Source: Chryseobacterium aurantiacum
GTDB lineage: Bacteria; Bacteroidota; Bacteroidia; Flavobacteriales; Weeksellaceae
Length of the DNA: 64,000 nt
NCBI RefSeq assembly: GCF_003020585.1
Contig: NZ_PXUE01000002.1
Span: 806,001-870,000 of the forward strand
Direction: 5' to 3'
The position numbers were made by a program, and so were the translations under genes. The notes under the pieces were generated by a model. It saw only the letters and a program-made list of their open reading frames with translations, did no database searches and was not told the DNA's origin. Of this stretch, positions 15,013-23,426 are shown piece after piece (position 1 is the stretch's first letter; the number at the start of each line of letters is the position of its first letter).

Positions 15013-17865
15013 TTAAAAATTAAGATTCACTCTGGCAAAAAGAAATCTTCCATTCATTCCAAATTGAGAAACATTCCTGGAGTATACAAACTGGTTTTGA
15101 TTAGAGAGATCAATAGTAGAAGTATTCACATACACCAGATTACCAGATGAATCCAAAGAAGGAGTTTTCACTACTGTTGGGCCATAGTTTTTATCCGGAT
15201 AAATATCAAATAAATTATTAGCTCCTATTGTTAGCTTAAGGTTTTTACTAAACTTATAACCTACAGATAAGTCTGTAATCACTTTCCCTCCCCAAACCGG
15301 ATGTTCAGTAGCAACAGCCTGACCGTTAATGATTTCTCCGCTTACAATACCATCTCCATTGGCATCCATCGTATTAGGATCTGTAACTTCACCAAAATAA
15401 ACATTTCTCAACAATAGGCTAAATTTATCAATCTCTAAAGCATTATTCAGAGAAGCCTTGAATCTTGGAACTGCTTCTTCAAGATACACACGACTGGATT
15501 CTGAATAATACCTGTTTACCTGTCCGGCTTTGATTAAAACATCAGAACCATGAATATCTCCTACTCTGTTAGTTTTCGAAACAGTAACTGCAAAGTCTGA
15601 ATTCAAAGAAAACCTTTCAGAAAAATTAGCTTTATGTGAAACTACCCCTTCAATACCTTTAGTCTGGGTATCTATTGCATTAGCAAAAAAGGTAGCAGCA
15701 TTAGCATTCGCTTTATCGAAGGCTGCCTGCAAATTCCAAAAATCACTTCCCACCGGATAGGTACCTGACGGCCTAGAAAACTGATCTGTTAAAACCACCC
15801 TGTTTTTAATTTTAATATAATAACCATCCACTGTAAACGTCAGGTTTGCTTGTGGAATCTTAGCTGTAAAACCTGCAGAATAACTCGTTGACTCCTCTTG
15901 CTTCAATTGTGGAATTCCTAGATATCTGGCCGCATCAGAATCATTTGAAAAAGTTCCTACTTCATATGGTACTCCACCTACAAACTGCGTAGCAGTGGCA
16001 TTAAAATACATTTGCTGTAAGGAAGGCGCTCTGAATCCTGTAGAATGTGCTGCCCTTAGATTGATATGATCAGTAAGCTTATATCTTGTTGCTAGTTTAT
16101 AATTAAATGTAGACCCGAAATCCGAGTAGTTTTCAAACCTAAGCGCAGCACTTATTAGCCATCTGTCAGTTACATCCAACTCCGTATCCACATACACCGC
16201 AACAGAATGTCTTCCTTTATTTAGTGCATTCTCAGGGCGAAAACCAGGAAACACCTGCGCTCCCCCTGGTCTGGCAGCCCCTAAAAAATCAGTAGGCTTT
16301 AGAATTGCCACAGTTGTAGGAGTCTGAATATTTCCGTTAATATCATAAAGAGCCCATGAAGCCTCTTCTCCATTTTCTATTTTGTATTTTTCAAACCTCA
16401 TTTCCCCTCCAAAGGCAACATTAAAACCTTTCAGCCAGTCTATTTTCGTATCAAAATCTGCATTGATGGTATTTTGAGAGAATCCTAAACCGCCTGCATC
16501 AAATTCTCTTTTATTTGGATATCGCATGGAGGCATTGGCAGTATTTTTTATAGTATAATCAAAAGTGTTTTGTCCAAAAGTATTGCTGATATCATAATTA
16601 ATATTTCCCAACTTCCCTTTAAACCCAGCAGCAAACGAAAGATCTATAACATCCGAGGCTATTTCTGGCAGGAAACCATTAGGATATATAGAAGTTGAGG
16701 TTCTGTTTTGATTAGGTCTTCTGTAAAAACCGGCAGCATTACCACTTCTGTAAGAAATACCTCCAAAAGCATACCCTCGAACGGCTGAGGAAATATCAAA
16801 TTCAGAGTTCACAAAAAACTGACCAGATCCAAGCTTAGACTGTCCGACTCTCATATTAAAATCATCTCTTGCTAAACCTCTGTAAGCAAGTTCATTTTCT
16901 GTAACATCTCCCTTTAGAAGATTTTGTAATTCAGAAATTGTACTGGCAGATTGAATCCCAGCCTGCTGTGCTGCTGTAAAATAGCTTACACTGGGAGCGT
17001 ACTTATGTATATAATCTATTATTTGTGTCGTATTGGGTGTATTATTGATATTTTCAAAAAGAGACGAAATATTTACTCCGTTTTCTAGAGCTCTTTGCTC
17101 AATGGCATTATAAGCATTAAAAATCTCACCAGTAGCTGCTTTTGCCCTTCTTGTATCATCTCTACTCAGTAAATTTGCAGTAAAATTAATAAACCCACTC
17201 TTGCCAATTTTGGTCCCATAATTCAAATCCAGCTGATACTTTCCGCCATCCCATCCTCCGTAATGATCATTAGCTCCTTTCGAATTAAATCCTCCTCCAG
17301 TAATTGCTGCCGTAAAAGCGTTGGTATTCTTCTTCATAACCACATTAATCACCCCCGCAATAGCATCAGAACCGTATTGCGCCGAAGCCCCATCCCTTAG
17401 CACTTCCAATCTTTCAATGGCAAATGCCGGAATAGCATTTAAGTCGGTTCCTACAGATCCTCTTCCGGGAGAACCATTAATATTAACCAGTGAGGAAGTA
17501 TGTCTTCTTTTTCCATTAAGTAAAACCAACACCTGATCCGGCCCTAAACCTCTTAATTGAGCAGGATCCACATGATCTGTTCCATCTGCAACAGTTGTAG
17601 AGTTTGAAGTAAAAGAAGGGGCGGCGTAATTCAAAATTTGGTTAAGGTCAGTCTGCGGACTTAGTACTGATTGCGACCCGATATTAATTACATCTACAGG
17701 TAGCGGGGTATCAGTTGCTACCCTGGCCTTATTTCTGGAACCAACTGTAATTTTTACTTCATCTACGCTTTTAACACTTAGGGAATCATTGGTTTGAGCG
17801 ATAACATTTGCCGAAACAAAAAACAATGCCCCCACCAAAACAATTTTCTGGTAATTTTTTTTCAT
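15013..17865 (-). CDS. TonB-dependent outer-membrane receptor
   Basis: This protein of about 950 residues has a signal peptide (MKKNYQKIVLVGALFFVSANVIAQ), a plug domain with LRGLGPDQVLVLLNGKRRH and an EVLRDGASAQYGSDAIAGVINV block (about residues 45-180), and a 22-strand barrel ending in ...FGMNGRFLFARVNLNF. It lacks the N-terminal carboxypeptidase-like domain of SusC-type transporters and has no SusD partner, so it resembles siderophore or cobalamin-type receptors. Substrate unknown. I chose the ATG at 17865; an upstream ATG (17898) adds 11 basic residues before the signal peptide. It is transcribed alone and divergent from ggt. Confidence 0.9.
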   Translation of the reverse strand: MKKNYQKIVLVGALFFVSANVIAQTNDSLSVKSVDEVKITVGSRNKARVATDTPLPVDVINIGSQSVLSPQTDLNQILNYAAPSFTSNSTTVADGTDHVDPAQLRGLGPDQVLVLLNGKRRHTSSLVNINGSPGRGSVGTDLNAIPAFAIERLEVLRDGASAQYGSDAIAGVINVVMKKNTNAFTAAITGGGFNSKGANDHYGGWDGGKYQLDLNYGTKIGKSGFINFTANLLSRDDTRRAKAATGEIFNAYNAIEQRALENGVNISSLFENINNTPNTTQIIDYIHKYAPSVSYFTAAQQAGIQSASTISELQNLLKGDVTENELAYRGLARDDFNMRVGQSKLGSGQFFVNSEFDISSAVRGYAFGGISYRSGNAAGFYRRPNQNRTSTSIYPNGFLPEIASDVIDLSFAAGFKGKLGNINYDISNTFGQNTFDYTIKNTANASMRYPNKREFDAGGLGFSQNTINADFDTKIDWLKGFNVAFGGEMRFEKYKIENGEEASWALYDINGNIQTPTTVAILKPTDFLGAARPGGAQVFPGFRPENALNKGRHSVAVYVDTELDVTDRWLISAALRFENYSDFGSTFNYKLATRYKLTDHINLRAAHSTGFRAPSLQQMYFNATATQFVGGVPYEVGTFSNDSDAARYLGIPQLKQEESTSYSAGFTAKIPQANLTFTVDGYYIKIKNRVVLTDQFSRPSGTYPVGSDFWNLQAAFDKANANAATFFANAIDTQTKGIEGVVSHKANFSERFSLNSDFAVTVSKTNRVGDIHGSDVLIKAGQVNRYYSESSRVYLEEAVPRFKASLNNALEIDKFSLLLRNVYFGEVTDPNTMDANGDGIVSGEIINGQAVATEHPVWGGKVITDLSVGYKFSKNLKLTIGANNLFDIYPDKNYGPTVVKTPSLDSSGNLVYVNTSTIDLSNQNQFVYSRNVSQFGMNGRFLFARVNLNF

Positions 17866-18072
17866 ATGCTTTTTTTTCAAATGTATATAAATTAACATTC
17901 AAAATAAACATAATAATCAAAAAATAATTAATTTTTGAAAATATTCAAACATATTTTTGCTATTTTATTACAAAATAAATAACAAATAAATAAATCACCT
18001 AATAATTTAATAAAACAATAATGTTTTCTTCATTTTATTTATTGACTCTATATATGACTCTATTTTAAAATT

Positions 18073-18095
18073 GATACTTTTGCTTTAAAAGTATC
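18073..18095 (+). promoter_or_regulatory. Inverted repeat overlapping the ggt -7 box
   Basis: GATACTTTT (18073-18081) and AAAAGTATC (18087-18095) form a perfect 9-bp inverted repeat with a 5-base centre. TACTTTTG (18075-18082) matches the -7 consensus and lies in the left arm, 19 bases before the ATG at 18101. Upstream, TGACTCTAT occurs twice (18043-18051, 18055-18063) in a 12-bp direct repeat. These could be an operator and an activator site; no regulator is encoded beside it. Confidence 0.5.
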
Positions 18096-18100
18096 ATTTT

Positions 18101-19789
18101 ATGAAGAAAATATTTTTAGTCGCTACACTTCTCGCCTATAATTTTTCCTGGTCACAGTTTACAGACATCAACATTATCAAGGAAGTACAGGTAAAAAACA
18201 AAGGCGTAGTGGTATCTGCCCACCCGTTAGCCAGTGAAGCAGGTGTTAAAATCCTTAAAATGGGAGGAAATGCCTATGATGCTGTGACTGCTACACAATA
18301 TGCATTGGCTGTTGTGTATCCACAAGCCGGAAATATCGGTGGTGGAGGTTTTTTAGTGGGTGTTAAAAATAATGGTGAAAAATTCACACTGGATTACAGG
18401 GAAACAGCTCCTAAAAAAGCATCCAGAGACATGTATATCGATAAAAAAGGAAAAGCAGATACAGATCTTTCCCAAAACGGAAGATTGGCAGTAGGCATTC
18501 CGGGAAGTGTGGCTGGTTTTTTTGCTACACTGAAGTACTGCAAACTGCCTATGGAGAAGATTATCCAGCCCGCAATTGATCTTGCAGAAAAAGGATTTGC
18601 CATCACGGATAAAGAAGCGGAAATGCTGAACAACCAAAGAGAAAAATTTCAGAAGCACAATAAATCTGCTATCATTTTTGTAAAAGACTCCCCTTGGAAA
18701 GCCGGTGATCTATTGATTCAAAAAGACTTAGCTGAGACTTTAAAGCTTATCCAAAAACTGGGTGCAAAAGGTTTTTACGAAGGAAAAACAGCTGAACTTC
18801 TGGTTGCTGAAATGAAAAGAGGCAACGGAATCATCACACTGGAGGATCTTAAAAATTATAAAGTTGCGGAGAGAAAAGCCCTTGAATTTGATTACAAAGG
18901 AAACAATGTTGTAACGATGCCTTTACCATCAAGTGGCGGTGTTCTTCTAGCCCAGATGCTCAGAATGGCTAGTTTTGAAAATCTTGAAAAGTATCAGCAA
19001 AACTCTACAAAAGCTGTTCAGATTATGACCGAGGCAGAAAGAAGAGCATTTGCAGACAGAGCGGAATATATGGGTGATCCGGATTTTATCCAGGACAAAA
19101 CATCTTACCTGATCTCTGATGAATACCTGAAAGGCAGATGGAAAAGCTTTAGTTTTGATAAAGCTACTCCAAGTGCAGAAGTTGGCAAAATTATAGAACA
19201 GCCTAAAGAATCTATGCAGACTACCCATATTTCTGTATTGGATAAGGATGGAAATGCTGCTTCTGTAACGACAACTCTTAATGGATATTATGGAAGCAAG
19301 GTCCTGGTTTCAGGAGCCGGATTCTTTTTGAATAATGAAATGGATGATTTCTCTATCAAACCAGGTGTACCCAACATGTTCGGAGCAGTGGGTGGAGAAG
19401 CCAATTCTATTCAGCCTAACAAGAGAATGCTTTCTTCTATGACTCCCACTATTCTTCTTAAAAATGGAAAACCTTATATGGTAGTAGGAACTCCGGGAGG
19501 AACTACAATCCCAACTTCAGTGTATCAATCCATTGTGAATGTAGTAGATTTTAAACTGAATGCGAATACCTCTGTCAATGCACCAAAATTCCACCATCAG
19601 TGGCTTCCGGAAACCATTACTGTGGAAAACAATTTCCCTGAAAGTACTATTTCCGAACTAAAAAGCAAGAACTATATCATTGAAAAGACAAAATATATTG
19701 GCAAAACAGAAATGATTGTTCTTGATGAAAAAGGAAGCATCCATGCCGTAGCAGATGGCCGCGGGGATGATTCTGTTGCTGTAGAGTAA
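18101..19789 (+). CDS. ggt: Gamma-glutamyltransferase
   Basis: This 562-residue precursor is exported (signal peptide, cleavage near the FSWSQ at residues 15-19) and cleaves itself into two chains. The autocatalytic and nucleophilic Thr is Thr374 in the motif QTTHISVLDKDGN. Other landmarks are GGNAYDAV, NIGGGGFLVG, DYRETAP and PSSGGVLLAQML. It hydrolyses or transfers the gamma-glutamyl group of glutathione and related amides in the periplasm. A perfect 9-bp inverted repeat overlaps its promoter. The next gene is a dicarboxylate/glutamate symporter, which could import released glutamate; that link is inference. Confidence 0.96.
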   Translation: MKKIFLVATLLAYNFSWSQFTDINIIKEVQVKNKGVVVSAHPLASEAGVKILKMGGNAYDAVTATQYALAVVYPQAGNIGGGGFLVGVKNNGEKFTLDYRETAPKKASRDMYIDKKGKADTDLSQNGRLAVGIPGSVAGFFATLKYCKLPMEKIIQPAIDLAEKGFAITDKEAEMLNNQREKFQKHNKSAIIFVKDSPWKAGDLLIQKDLAETLKLIQKLGAKGFYEGKTAELLVAEMKRGNGIITLEDLKNYKVAERKALEFDYKGNNVVTMPLPSSGGVLLAQMLRMASFENLEKYQQNSTKAVQIMTEAERRAFADRAEYMGDPDFIQDKTSYLISDEYLKGRWKSFSFDKATPSAEVGKIIEQPKESMQTTHISVLDKDGNAASVTTTLNGYYGSKVLVSGAGFFLNNEMDDFSIKPGVPNMFGAVGGEANSIQPNKRMLSSMTPTILLKNGKPYMVVGTPGGTTIPTSVYQSIVNVVDFKLNANTSVNAPKFHHQWLPETITVENNFPESTISELKSKNYIIEKTKYIGKTEMIVLDEKGSIHAVADGRGDDSVAVE

Positions 19790-20115
19790 CTCAGACATCA
19801 AATTTTCTATTACATATACTTCGACTCCGCTCAGCATGACCTCTTTTGAAATAGACAAGTCATATTGAGCGGAGTCGAAGTTTTATTTATTAATAAAGCT
19901 AAAATAAATTTTATCTAAAAATTTCCATCTATTATATGACATTAGCCATAAAAAACAATCATGTATTTTACACATATGTAAAATAATTTATCAATTTAAT
20001 AAAATAAAATATATTTAATTACTAATAATTAATTAAAATAATGTAATTTTTGCCATATATGTTAATCTTAGAGATAAAAGTGTTAATTTTCACATTCTAA
20101 AAAGACAAACATCTT
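19790..20115. other. Intergenic region with REP-like palindrome, otherwise AT-rich
   Basis: The 326 bp between ggt and the symporter gene contain the palindrome at 19819-19880, then about 200 bp of very A/T-rich sequence with no coding potential. A TAATTTTTG block near 20044 resembles a -7 element with one extra base and may serve the symporter gene. Confidence 0.6.
19819..19880. repeat. REP-like GC-rich palindrome
   Basis: The arm CTTCGACTCCGCTCAGCATG (from 19819) is repeated inverted at 19859-19880 with two mismatches that would be G-U pairs in RNA, around an 18-base loop. Its GC content is far above the flanking sequence. I recall very similar CTTCGACTCCGCTCAG elements as widespread intergenic palindromes in Chryseobacterium and relatives. 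It directly follows ggt and could also act as a terminator. Confidence 0.75.
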
Positions 20116-21396
20116 ATGAAAGCAAAAAAAATTTATTATCAACTTTATTTTCAAGTTATCGTTGCAATAGTAGCGGGTATTCTTTTGGGAACCTTTTATC
20201 CTGAGTTGGGTGAAAAAATGAAACCATTGGGAGATGGATTCATCAAACTCGTGAAAATGATTATCGCTCCGGTAATTTTTATTACTTTAACACTAGGAAT
20301 CGCCCATATGACCGATCTTAAAAAAGTTGGCCGTATTGCAGCTAAAGCGATGATTTATTTCTTTATCTTTTCTACACTGGCCTTAATTATCGGCTTAGTA
20401 GTTGGAAACCTTTTACAACCAGGAGCAGGATTAAACATTGATCCAGCTACCCTTTCCGGAGATATTGCCGAATACCAACAAAGGGCGCATGACACTACAA
20501 TTGTAGGGTTTATTACGAATATTATTCCACAAACGTTATTCAGTCCCTTGGTAGGAGAGAATATTTTACAAGTGCTTCTTGTGGCTATTCTAATGGGGAT
20601 TGCACTGGTATTAACGAAAGAAAAAAGTCAAAAAGTCACAGATTTTTTACAATATCTTTCGGCTCCGATCTTTAAAATTGTTCATATATTAATGAAACTA
20701 GCTCCTATTGGTGCTTTTGGAGCCATGGCTTTTACAATTGGAAAATATGGACTTCATTCTATCATCAATTTAATATTTCTTGTCGGCACCTTTTATATTA
20801 CCTCTATTCTGTTTATTATTATAATCTTAGGGGCTGTAGCATGGTATAACGGCTTCAATATTTTTAAGATGATGTATTATCTTAAAGAAGAGCTGCTATT
20901 AGTTTTAGGAACAAGTTCTTCAGAATCCGCCCTACCAGGAATCATGGAAAAGTTAGAAAAAGCAGGGTGTTCAAGAGCTATTGTAGGCTTGGTTGTACCA
21001 ACCGGCTATTCTTTTAATCTGGATGGAACCAATATTTACATGACATTGGCTTCTTTATTTATTGCTCAGGCTCTGAATATTCATCTTCCCATTGAAAAGC
21101 AGATCATTCTTCTTCTAGTTGCTATGCTAAGTTCTAAGGGCGCTGCAGGTGTTACAGGAGCGGGATTTGTTACTTTAGCTGCTACACTAGCCGTTGTTCC
21201 GGAAATTCCGATTACAGGGATGACTTTAATTCTGGGAATTGATAAATTCATGAGTGAATGCAGAGCTCTCACAAATGCGATAGGCAATTCTGTAGCCACG
21301 ATTGTAGTTGCTAACTGGGAAAAACAATTAGACAAAACACAATTGCAATACTGCCTGAATCATCCGAATGAAATTGAAAGCAAACTGGAAGTTTAA
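20116..21396 (+). CDS. Dicarboxylate/amino acid:cation symporter (DAACS family)
   Basis: This 426-residue inner-membrane symporter imports C4-dicarboxylates or glutamate/aspartate with Na+ or H+. Family signatures are the Ser-rich re-entrant loop [20 protein letters not shown], the helix-7 motif [20 protein letters not shown], and [20 protein letters not shown]. The NLDGT form and GYSFNLDG are closest to DctA/GltP proteins. Exact substrate is open. It is single, separated from ggt by a REP-like palindrome and 200 bp of AT-rich sequence. Confidence 0.92.
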   Translation: MKAKKIYYQLYFQVIVAIVAGILLGTFYPELGEKMKPLGDGFIKLVKMIIAPVIFITLTLGIAHMTDLKKVGRIAAKAMIYFFIFSTLALIIGLVVGNLLQPGAGLNIDPATLSGDIAEYQQRAHDTTIVGFITNIIPQTLFSPLVGENILQVLLVAILMGIALVLTKEKSQKVTDFLQYLSAPIFKIVHILMKLAPIGAFGAMAFTIGKYGLHSIINLIFLVGTFYITSILFIIIILGAVAWYNGFNIFKMMYYLKEELLLVLGTSSSESALPGIMEKLEKAGCSRAIVGLVVPTGYSFNLDGTNIYMTLASLFIAQALNIHLPIEKQIILLLVAMLSSKGAAGVTGAGFVTLAATLAVVPEIPITGMTLILGIDKFMSECRALTNAIGNSVATIVVANWEKQLDKTQLQYCLNHPNEIESKLEV

Positions 21397-21476
21397 TATT
21401 GTTGCAAGAAAATAGAGCAAAGGAAAATAAAAAACTAAATATTTTCCAGTTAAATTTTTGTTTAAATGTAAAAAAT

Positions 21477-21518
21477 AATCCCCAAAATTTGGCTTTTGTG
21501 CTAAAAATCGGGGATTTT
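21477..21518. terminator. Stem-loop between convergent genes
   Basis: AATCCCC (21477-21483) pairs with GGGGATT (21510-21516), with an inner CAAAA/TTTTG helix, between the symporter gene and the convergent lipid kinase gene. A and T runs flank it on both sides, so it may terminate both directions. Confidence 0.6.
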
Positions 21519-21604
21519 AAGTTTATTTTTTATAAAACCACAACCGTCATTGATCCGTTGAGGATATAGTTTTTTTGTAGAATTTTCACCTTTACATATT
21601 GAAT

Positions 21605-22456
21605 TTATACTAAGATATTCAGGCTGGCAGGCTGTACCTTTACATGAATGGGAGATTCTATCTTATTAAATTCTCCGTCAAGATGCCAGTTTTTTGTATT
21701 TACCTTGAATGATATTTCGGAAACCGGAAGATAGGTAACATATTCGTCGTCTTTTAATCTTTTGGTAAACATTCTGAAGGCAAACAAAGCGGAATAAGTC
21801 AGAGGAAATTTTTTCACCAAAACCATATCAACCAAGCCGTCACTTTTACTAGCTTTGGGAGCGATATAGGCATTATTTCCGAACTGGCGGGTATTGGCAA
21901 TGTTCAGCATAAGATATCTGCCATTGTACTGCTTGTGTTCCTGATCAAGGAAAGTTACTTTGATCGGTCTATAATTAAAGAAAGTCTTTAGAGAAACCTT
22001 GATATAGTTTTTGAAACCACGGCTCGTCTTTTCAAATTCTTTCACCACCTTACCATCGAACCCTGTTCCTGAAACATTGATGGAAAGTCGGTCATTCACC
22101 GTGAAAGTGTCTATTTTTCTGGATTGCTTTGCCTTTATTTTCTCCAAAAGCTCGTCCAGATTTTTGCTGAATCGGGTTTCATTGGAAAATCCATTACCGG
22201 AACCTGCCGGAAAAATAGCCAGAATCTTATCTGTAGAAATCAAATTTTTAGCAACGGTAGAAATAGTACCGTCACCTCCTATGGCTACAAAGATGTCCAC
22301 CTCATCAAAATGGGTTTTGATGAATTCATCTGTTCCCGGAATAGATTCGGAGACATAATACAAAGGATTACCAACCTTATTTTTAAGTTCATTCAAAAAC
22401 GGCTGATAATTCTTTTTGGCCGAAAAAGGATTGATGATAAAAGCTACTTTTTCCAT
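21605..22456 (-). CDS. Diacylglycerol kinase-catalytic-domain lipid kinase (YegS/BmrU/DgkB type)
   Basis: This 283-residue cytoplasmic or membrane-associated kinase would phosphorylate a lipid hydroxyl with ATP. The DAGK catalytic domain shows the nucleotide-binding loop VAIGGDGTISTVAKNL, then PAGSGNGFSNE, and a C-terminal beta-sandwich ending WHLDGEF-x-x-I...V, typical of YegS/DgkB. The lipid substrate is unknown. It is downstream of the DUF3298-type lipoprotein gene but separated by a terminator stem. Confidence 0.88.
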   Translation of the reverse strand: MEKVAFIINPFSAKKNYQPFLNELKNKVGNPLYYVSESIPGTDEFIKTHFDEVDIFVAIGGDGTISTVAKNLISTDKILAIFPAGSGNGFSNETRFSKNLDELLEKIKAKQSRKIDTFTVNDRLSINVSGTGFDGKVVKEFEKTSRGFKNYIKVSLKTFFNYRPIKVTFLDQEHKQYNGRYLMLNIANTRQFGNNAYIAPKASKSDGLVDMVLVKKFPLTYSALFAFRMFTKRLKDDEYVTYLPVSEISFKVNTKNWHLDGEFNKIESPIHVKVQPASLNILV

Positions 22457-22472
22457 TACCGCAAAAATAGAA

Positions 22473-22497
22473 AATGCTTCCTGAACCCGGAAGCATT
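22473..22497 (-). terminator. Terminator of the DUF3298-type lipoprotein gene
   Basis: AATGCTTCC (22473-22481) and GGAAGCATT (22489-22497) form a 9-bp stem with a 7-base loop, ending in a T-rich tract on the minus strand, 3 bp past the stop. Confidence 0.75.
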
Positions 22498-22500
22498 AAT

Positions 22501-23328
22501 CTACTTAATTTTCATTCTTTCTTTAAATTCTGCATTTAGGGTACCTTTTAACTCTTCCCAGGAAATAGGAATTATAATATCTCCCGCTGCAAAAGCTGCA
22601 ATTTCATACGGACTATAATGGAAATACAGGTTTTTTTCATCAAAATAAAAGTTATCAGATGCCGGAATCTTTTCTACCAACAACATTTCTGAATTTTTCA
22701 CGTCTCCGTTCTCATCCGTAGCTCCACTGTTGATCTTATCAAGATTCTTCATTAGCATTGCTTCAAGCTTGTTTTTAGGCATTGAAGTAATATCCTTTAA
22801 TTCTAGCTTTCTATTTTTCTTAAGATCAAAAACTCTTTCTGAAAATCCATATTCATCGTGAGTCCCGCCTATGTATGCACTTCCTGTATATTGGATATGC
22901 ATATAACCATTGGTATTGGATTTAAGATTCATATAAGAACTTGAGTACCATTCCTGAGCGTAGGTCATATCTGAATACCAATCTTTGTTATCATTTTTCA
23001 TGGTATTGAAATAGCTGTTCTTTTCACTTTCCAGATAAGTCTGTAATCCGGTCTTTGAAAAATCCTTTATCTTCTCATTCTGGAAATAAATACTGTCCAA
23101 AAGTACTTTATCTTTTAAACCAGGAAAAACCAATAGCTTTGAAGTAAAGGTTAGTTTTAATGAATCACTGACTTTTGTAGAATCTTTTACAATAACGGAG
23201 TCTACAACAAACTCATTATTTTTTATATTTTCTACATTCTCCGTGGGTGACACAGGCACGTCTTTTTTCTTACAGGCGGAAAAAACAAAGAATGAAGAAA
23301 GTGCCAGAACGGCAATGATGTTTTTCAT
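22501..23328 (-). CDS. DUF4163/DUF3298 (RsiV/PdaC-like) lipoprotein
   Basis: This lipoprotein of about 275 residues has a lipobox near residue 18 (FFVFSACKKK). After a Glu/Val/Lys-rich linker, the C-terminal half shows the DUF4163-DUF3298 pattern: NGYMHIQYTGSAYIGGTHDEYG, then an LKDI loop and YFHYSPYEIAAFAAGDIIIPI. This fold occurs in anti-sigma factor RsiV (lysozyme binding) and deacetylase PdaC. Function here is unknown; surface or periplasmic ligand binding is plausible. I chose the ATG at 23328, which places the signal peptide at the start. Terminators bound it on both sides. Confidence 0.85.
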   Translation of the reverse strand: MKNIIAVLALSSFFVFSACKKKDVPVSPTENVENIKNNEFVVDSVIVKDSTKVSDSLKLTFTSKLLVFPGLKDKVLLDSIYFQNEKIKDFSKTGLQTYLESEKNSYFNTMKNDNKDWYSDMTYAQEWYSSSYMNLKSNTNGYMHIQYTGSAYIGGTHDEYGFSERVFDLKKNRKLELKDITSMPKNKLEAMLMKNLDKINSGATDENGDVKNSEMLLVEKIPASDNFYFDEKNLYFHYSPYEIAAFAAGDIIIPISWEELKGTLNAEFKERMKIK

Positions 23329-23353
23329 AATTTTAATTTTTGCTATTGAATAC

Positions 23354-23382
23354 AAAAACCATTCAAAAGATGAATGGTTTTT
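23354..23382 (-). terminator. Terminator of the second DUF3857 gene
   Basis: AAAAACCATTCA (23354-23365) pairs with TGAATGGTTTTT (23371-23382) around AAAGA. On the minus strand it ends in a T run, 45 bp past the stop of the DUF3857 gene. Confidence 0.85.
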
Positions 23383-23426
23383 TAGAAATTTATTGTTTTT
23401 ACAATATAAGGTTAAAAATCTGTCAG

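Noticed and set aside
18353..18658. 101-codon minus-strand frame inside ggt
   Set aside because: Antisense to a well-conserved region of gamma-glutamyltransferase.
19819..19880. Insertion sequence ends
   Set aside because: The palindrome has no transposase or target-site duplication beside it; it fits a REP-like element better.
22124..22618. 164-codon plus-strand frame across the lipid kinase gene boundary
   Set aside because: Antisense to the DAGK catalytic region and the terminator; no recognisable domain.
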